From the NCBI GenBank assembly GCA_963573305.1, contig OY754335.1:53279985-53343984 (forward strand): a DNA stretch of 64,000 nt, in the 5' to 3' direction. Made by a program: the position numbers and the translations under genes. This document shows, one piece after another, positions 58,499-64,000 of the stretch (within the stretch, counting starts at the first letter, position 1; every line of letters starts with the position of its first letter). The DNA is from Pyrrhosoma nymphula. Taxonomy: Eukaryota; Arthropoda; Insecta; Odonata; Coenagrionidae. The notes beneath the pieces were generated by a model, which had not been told where the DNA came from, did not search any database, and worked only from the letters and a program-made list of their open reading frames with translations.

Positions 58499-58954
58499 CA
58501 GGCAGTCCCCGAGTTGCATAAGCCTCGACTTACGTAAGTGGCATCCTTACCCAAAAAAGATGAGAATTACAAAAGATACGGATTTGAAAGGATGGTTGCC
58601 TACTTTCAAGGAACGCATGTGCTGGAAGGTTAGTTAGAGCTGGCCAATCTGAGAGGGTTGAGACTGGTAAATTGGCCTGGTAAGCAGTCGTAAGGTGGTA
58701 GTAAGATACCGTGCAATTGCACACAGTGCAGTTGTTTAATTCGTAGTTATGATAGTATGCATTTTGATAAGAAATTAATGATGTGCAACTTTCAGGCCAT
58801 TTAAACATTGTGGTTAATAATAAATTAAGAAAATGTACAAATTTTATAAAATGTTATAATTTGTTATGAGATCAATTATTAAACAAAGATCGTAATGAAG
58901 TGATTTATAATAAAACATTAATGAGAGTGAAAATCACTCTCAATTTGAAGCATG
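58499..58954 (+). mobile_element. Partial copy of the CAGGCAGTCCCCGAG element
   Basis: TA|CAGGCAGTCCCCGAGTTGCA starts it, and about 450 bp follow the left part of the 27836 element closely (GGATGGTTGCCTACTTTCAA, AATTGGCCTGGTAAGCAGTC). Similarity stops near GAAGCATGG at about 58954, so the rest is missing. Confidence 0.75.
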
Positions 58955-59430
58955 GCAATTACTAGAGATCCGTGAAATTCGCGATACACGATATCGCGAA
59001 ATAATGTGATATACTGCAAAATCGGTAAATAAAATGATATTCCGCCTTTCTTGCCAATTTTACGAAAATTAGCAAAAAAATTGCACATGTTGTGAGTCAA
59101 AATCGATTAAAGCCTAGGCCTTCATTGTTTAACGCTGCTGGAGTTCATTCGTGCTATCTCATTATGATCCAAAGACCGATAACTTGCTTTTTCGCGCACA
59201 TATCGCATTCGCGTAATATATATCGCGCATTGAACTAAATTGTAATGCTCATCCCTTCCTTTTTAAAAGAATATTTGTAATGCGGAGATGTTGTTCTCTT
59301 CATAAAACACAATTAAGTGCACCAATCAAATATTTTGGCCGTGACGAGATGAAGAAGACAACCGTTTTACCGTTCTCTTAGTTTTTCGCGTGTTTTTGCT
59401 CTTTACGCACACACTTACACCACACACAAG
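58955..59430. other. Stretch before the R1-like element
   Basis: It contains TAGAGATCCGTGAAATTCGC near 58964, possibly a hAT end, with ATATCGCG repeats (58980-59000 and 59195-59235). Nothing else is definable. Confidence 0.35.
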
Positions 59431-59772
59431 GATAAGTATGACATTGGGCTTGGTCTGGTCTCACGAAGTCACCCAAGGGTGAAGGATCACGAGTTCCTGG
59501 ATGTATCAGAACACAGCTGGAGTAAGCCCCGGCGACCCATACCAAGTAAAAAAACTACCCTCTATACATCCAAGCCTATTCCCCCATGGGACTGCCATTA
59601 CTTCGCGGGGGGGGCGGTAGCTATTGCTAGCTCTTTCATCTGTTTAGCAGCATCCCTACTCCCCCCTCCTTGCCATGGTGTTGGCTGCAAGATTAGGGGT
59701 TCGGGGTGCTCTTCTTTCTTCTGGTCTTTTCTCTTCTACTCTTCTTTCTTCAGATCATCTCTCTTCTTTCTT

Positions 59773-62190
59773 CTATATTCTGTCTTCATTCTTCTTTCTC
59801 TTCTGCTCTTCGATTCGTAGGTCCTTTAGAACTTTCGTTACGAAAATATCAACTGCTCTCCACGCCTGCTTTGATGACATCATCACCTCTGTCAAACTTT
59901 CTGGAGAAATACTCTGTTTTATCATCATTTCTAGCTCTTTCCGAACTTCATCGTATCTTGGGCTCGTAAAGAAAACATGCTCCACATTTTCATCAACTCC
60001 TACACGGGATGGGCACTCCGGAGACTCCTCATGTTTAAATTTGTAGAGGTAGGCTCGATAGCACCCATGGCCTGATAGCATCTGTGTTAGGTAATAGTTG
60101 ACCTCACCGTGACTGCGATTCAGCCACTTGTCAACTTGGGGAATCAACCGGTGCGTCCATCTGCCCTTAGTCGAATCATCCCAACTTTTCTGCCACATTG
60201 TTCAACTCCTTTTACGTTCTTCAGTCTTCAGCTGCTCTTCTTTTTTCTTATCTTTCAGGTCTCGTTGGGCTTTCCGTTGTTGGAAGATCTCCTTCCGTTC
60301 TTCCGCTAGTATCTCGATTGGCAGTAGTCCTGAAATGACTTCTGCTGCTTCTTTTGACCCCGTGCGGAATCCACTTGCTACTCGTAAGGCACTTAGCTGA
60401 TGTACGAACGTCACTTTCTTACTCGTGCTCTGGGTCACGAGTGCGTCAGCCCAAATGGCAATGCCATACGTCAGGACTGATGTGGTAACTGACGTTAGGA
60501 GTGCTCTCCTCCTCTCTTTTGAACCTCCGACGTTGGGCATTAGCCGTGATAGGCTCTTCCCAACTGCAGCTGCCTTTGTGCTCACATTCTCAACCTGCGC
60601 TTTAAGTTCAAGCGGGAGTCAATCTGCACCCCGAGGTATCGTAAAGACAGCTGGGTCGTAATTCGATGCTCTCCCACTTTCAAAGTTACGGTCTCAAAGG
60701 TCTTCCTGCTGGTGACTAGCACGGCTTCCGTTTTGTGATCGGCCAGCTCTAATCCCATTTGCTCCATCCATTCTCTACATATCTCAAAGGAGACATTGAA
60801 GAGGTGGGTAATCTCATCCAGGTGCTTTGCCACGATAACCATTGCGACGTCGTCAGCGAACGCCACTTTTGTTACTGCTCTGGGGCCTTTGAGTCTCAGT
60901 AGCCCATCATACATGATGTTCCAAAGCAGCGGTCCGAGTACCGAACCTTGTGGAATTCCTCTGGTTACATGATACTGCTTAGGACCTTCATTGGTGTCAT
61001 ACCTCAGGATTTGGTCTTTGAAGAAGCTCCTAACCATCTTCTGCATGTATCCAGGGACACACATTTCGGAGAGCGCCTCCATAATACGATCCCATCTGGC
61101 CGAATTGAATGCGTTTTTCATATCTAAGGTCACGATGAGGCAGTACTGTTTCTCGCTGCTCTTCCACCTTTTGCCAGCTATTGCCTCTTTTGCCTTATTT
61201 ACGACGCAGGACGAGACTGATAGCGTTGAGAGTGTCACGGTCCTTCCGCAGTCCGAATTGGTTGTCGGATAGATGTCTCTCCGATACTTCTTCGATTCTC
61301 CCATAGATTATATGCTCAAAAATTTTTCCTGCTGTGTCAAGCATGCAGAGTGGACGATAAGACGATGGTTCGTCCGGTGGCTTCTTTCCTTTAGGGAGGA
61401 GAACTAGGCTCTGCCGCTTCCACTGAGTGGGAAAGATTCTTTCCCTCATGCACCTGTTGTACATGGAGAGGAACATCTCCGGTACTTCCTCTATGGCTAT
61501 TTTCAGTGCAATGTTGGGGATGCCATCCAGCCCGGGGGCTTTCGAGATACCAACCTTGGAGCACGCTCCCTTTAGTTCCTGGAGTGTCACTGCCAGTATA
61601 TCATTTTCATCATATTGCTCCGTCAGGTCGTCGTAATTCGGTCGCTGTGGAAACAGCCCCTTCACGATCTTTTGTAGCTTTTGCGGGCACGTGGGTGGGG
61701 GCATTACCTGGCTCTTTAGTTTTTTCATTACTACCATGTATGGTCTACCCCATGGATCAATGTCGACCTCTTCTAGTAGCTCCTCCCAACATTTCTTCTT
61801 ACTGGTCTTGATCGCCTTAGCCAGCTTACTCCGGGCTTCTTTGTAGATCTTTTCCAGCTCGAGGTAATTGGGCTTACGCCTATTCCTTTTAGCTTGTCTT
61901 CTTGTTCGGATGCATTCTCGATGCTTCGCAGCTATTGTGTCGTTCCACCAGTATACAGGTAAATGTCTGTTACCTTGTCCTTTACGGGGCATCGTTATGT
62001 CACATGCCTTGGTGATCCGCCTCATAACCTCCTTCACCTCTTCGGTTGCATTTATTGCGATGACCGGTCCTCTCTCCAGCACTACTGTAAAAAGGTCGCG
62101 GTCAAAAGCGCTGACCCTCCATCCAACCACGTTGATCTTTGCAGAAGGTGGGGCTCTCCTTGACCTGGCAGTAGAAACCTCCCAGCAGAT
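59773..62190 (-). pseudogene. R1-like ORF2: reverse transcriptase and C-terminal domain, frameshifted
   Basis: It starts near WEVSTARSRRAPPSAKINVV (62185-62130). The thumb-proximal linker WGRPYMVVMKKLKSQVMPPP leads to APGLDGIPNIALK, LVLLPKGKKPPDEPSSYRPL, the frameshift at about 61200-61240, LDMKNAFNSARWDRIMEAL (motif A), RGIPQGSVLGPLLWNIMYD (motif B) and AFADDVAMVIVAKHL (motif C). A second shift at about 60590 leads to AAAVGKSLSRLMPNVGGSK, and a third at about 60200 leads to KGRWTHRLIPQVDKWLNRSH, YYLTQMLSGHGCYRAYLYKF and ECPSRVGVDENVEHVFFTSP, the C-terminal CCHC-like region, in which the expected second Cys (CPSC) is Arg. Three frameshifts make it inactive, although RT motifs A, B and C remain readable. 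Confidence 0.85.
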
Positions 62191-62191
62191 C

Positions 62192-63250
62192 AGTAAGTAA
62201 GTAAGTAAGTAGTTTATTGGTCCCTAAAGACTAAGACGTAACGAGAAAAGAACACCCCCGCGGAGACTTTGTGAATAAACAACGAAGAAGAAAGATTTAT
62301 TTCCAACTGGGACAGGAATGTTGCTTTTAATCGTGCAATTTATAAATGATCTCATTTGATAAAGAATAAATTATTTTGGGGATGTGGGAAAGGTTGAAAA
62401 TGGGAAAGTTAAGCGCTAGTTTGCTAGTATTATTTATTACTAATTATCAATATATACCTTCTTTTCATGTCACGTCATTATGTTTATACATTGAGAGGTA
62501 AAAATGCAGAGCATAAGTTTCCATACTAAAATGATAAATCGCTATGAGATATTAAGTTGCGAAAGTTCAATAGGAAACTCCATACGTAATTAAAGTCAAC
62601 ATTTTTATGTGACATCTCCCAAATGCTACGCTAATGTGCTGTGGTTTTTCCTAATACACCGTAGGCATGTGTCCAATACCCTTGGTGTAACTTGGAGCTC
62701 AAGGACAAGTGAAATTAAAAATAAACTGTGCATAAGTCCTAGATTGAAGTGACATAAATCGGTGGTAAAATATCTCCTTAGCCAATCAAAATGAAAGAGG
62801 AAAAAAAATTACGCCAGCGGGGATCGACCTAATAACTTATGCAGCGTGAATCTTGCACGCTACCACTACACCAACTGACTTCCTTCAAAGCTTCAGTTCC
62901 CTTTGGGTATTAATAATGAACATTCAAAATGGCTGAAATAGTCTTCACTTGTCTGATGATAAAACGCTATTCCGCTGTTTATTCGTACCTATGAAAGCTA
63001 AACACTCCACAAGATGATGTCTTGGCATGCTATGATTCGTTCTCGAATGGGATATTTTAAGGTAAATTGTACACAAAAAATACCATTTATCATGTATTCA
63101 CGTATTTATATACACTGAGCAACGTTGCAGTGACTCTAGGTAATAGTAGATTGCTGGACAAACTCTCGAAATATATTTAAAGCTTAAAAAAATAGCTAAA
63201 TACGGACAGGGTGACGACCACCATTTTCACATATAATATTAGTTACAATT
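62192..63250 (-). mobile_element. Insertion in the R1 endonuclease with TTAC tail and tRNA-like unit
   Basis: About 1.06 kb replaces most of the R1 endonuclease. Read on the minus strand it ends GACCAATAAACTACTTACTT with a TTAC-repeat tail (62211-62192), a retroelement-type 3' end with an AATAAA signal. A tRNA-like unit lies 600-690 bp upstream. No protein is recognisable. The 5' boundary near 63250 is inferred from where R1 coding stops. Confidence 0.55.
62811..62882 (-). pseudogene. tRNA-like unit with T run
   Basis: The minus strand reads GTTGGTGTAGTGGTAGCGTG (A-box-like), a 5-bp GCGTG/CACGC stem with a seven-base loop, and GGTCGATCCCCGC (degenerate B box), followed by AATTTTTTTTCC. The loop and stem look like an anticodon arm, but the acceptor ends do not pair. 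It could be the head of a SINE. Confidence 0.55.
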
Positions 63251-64000
63251 GTGGAGAATTCACAAGTCCTCCGTTTTCGTTGGAAACACTTGTAAGATCC
63301 GACTTGTAAATTGTGGACTTTTAGCTTTGAGAAACGGGCCCCAGATAATCGCTTTTCCAGTTGAATCAGAAATCCATTGCCATCTTTCGTGCATCCTGTA
63401 CAGTTCAGAAATTAGTAGCAGATCTGGTTTCACTTCTGTCACAGTCTGGACCAGGAGGTCCTGTGCTGCCTCGCAATGGTTAAAGTTTTGCTGCATCACT
63501 CTCATCTTTTTTTGTTCGTTCGCCTTTGCGAGACGCTGGCGAGACTCTTTAACAACCGAACACTTTAAACTGCCGGCTACGTGGTCACAGTCGTATTGTT
63601 TCTCCCTTTCAATGCACAGGACACACCTTGCCTTGTTTGGGCACTGTGCTACTTTGTGACCCTCGTCTCCACACTTGATACAGAGCTTGGATCGGTCGAT
63701 GTCGCTCTTGCATTCCTTTGCGATATGCCCTACGTGCCAGCATTTGTAGCACTTGCAATTTGCATGCTTCCGTAAGCTTTACGCAAGGGCTTGACAGAGT
63801 CCACCGTTATGCTTGGGCTTCCGTTGCTAGCTTTCACTAGTGCCGCATAAACTTCCTCAGCGGTGGTTGTTTCCTCAAGGTCCTTGATTTCCATGTCGGC
63901 TTCATGAGTCTTGCAGGTAACGTTTGCTTCTTCTTTTAACATTTCTACCATCTTGGTATGTAGGGGTTCCATTTTATCCCCTATCTTCCGATTTAGGACT
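63250..64000 (-). pseudogene. R1-like ORF1 3' part and start of ORF2 endonuclease
   Basis: ORF1 reads MEIKDLEETTTAEEVYAALV and SITVDSVKPLRKAYGSMQIA (63880-63770). After a deletion and frame change come two CCHC knuckles, CYKCWHVGHIAKEC and CIKCGDEGHKVAQC, and a Cys pair (RCVLC) beginning a third zinc motif (about 63755-63600). ORF2 starts directly after, with MRVMQQNFNHCEAAQDLLVQ and TVTEVKPDLLLISELYR, the N-terminus of an R1-type endonuclease, then STGKAIIWGPF. The endonuclease stops at about 63260 at the insertion. ORF1 continues beyond the window. Confidence 0.8.

Larger units (their letters stand above)
59431..64000 (-). mobile_element. R1-clade non-LTR retrotransposon, antisense in INO80D intron 7, broken
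   Basis: On the minus strand, from the window edge downward: ORF1 with CCHC zinc knuckles, the start of the endonuclease, an unrelated insertion (62192-63250), the linker and reverse transcriptase, a C-terminal zinc/RNaseH-like tail region, and a GC-rich 3'UTR with purine-rich repeats (GAAGAAAGAAGAG) to about 59430. The gene order and motifs are those of R1-clade elements. The 3' boundary is approximate. Confidence 0.8.

Overview
The window is nuclear DNA from a large-genome arthropod, most probably an insect. It is AT-rich, has spliceosomal introns of up to 21 kb, and is crowded with non-LTR retrotransposons (R1-like, CR1/L2/Jockey-like, and one with an FYIDD reverse transcriptase) and DNA transposons (hAT, pogo/Tigger, PIF-like and TTAA-target MITEs). 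I saw no bacterial operon structure and no true tRNA, rRNA or CRISPR locus. The species cannot be named from the sequence alone.

Two host genes lie head to head. On the minus strand, three short coding exons (1830-2440) encode the N-terminus of a WDR37-like WD-repeat protein; the rest lies left of the window. On the plus strand a single gene, INO80D (INO80 chromatin-remodelling complex subunit D), runs from an ATG at 4365 to at least 58326. Its seven coding exons are 4365-4477, 25831-25929, 33564-33904, 47650-48611, 56627-56984, 57160-57509 and 58111-58326. They add up to 2439 nt, exactly 813 codons, with every splice phase compatible. The first three exons spell the conserved N-terminal C3Hc3H zinc-binding region. 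The 3' part of the gene lies beyond 64000.

Almost everything else is intron filled by mobile elements. Intron 1 (21.4 kb) holds a hAT element with a LINE tail inserted in it, hAT and TTAA-type MITEs, a palindrome with a hammerhead-like core, a 6.8-kb pair of Tigger-like termini enclosing a dead hAT transposase and a tRNA-bearing repeat, and a decayed reverse transcriptase. Intron 2 (7.6 kb) holds a hAT MITE whose right terminus is split by a TTAA MITE, plus a 3.7-kb inverted-repeat element. Intron 3 (13.7 kb) is the most layered: a hAT remnant, LINE A split by a Tigger-like element, then a foldback element split by LINE B and by a Tigger with a dead transposase. Intron 4 (8 kb) holds a second foldback element, tandem repeats and a LINE fragment. 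Intron 7 holds an antisense R1-like element broken by another insertion.

The most unusual feature is a family of foldback repeats (18317-19100, 41326-46139, 49094-50815). Their inverted arms carry tRNA-like promoter units followed by a T run. Two different tRNA-like heads occupy the same slot in otherwise homologous arms, and each two-armed element carries the same head type in both arms.
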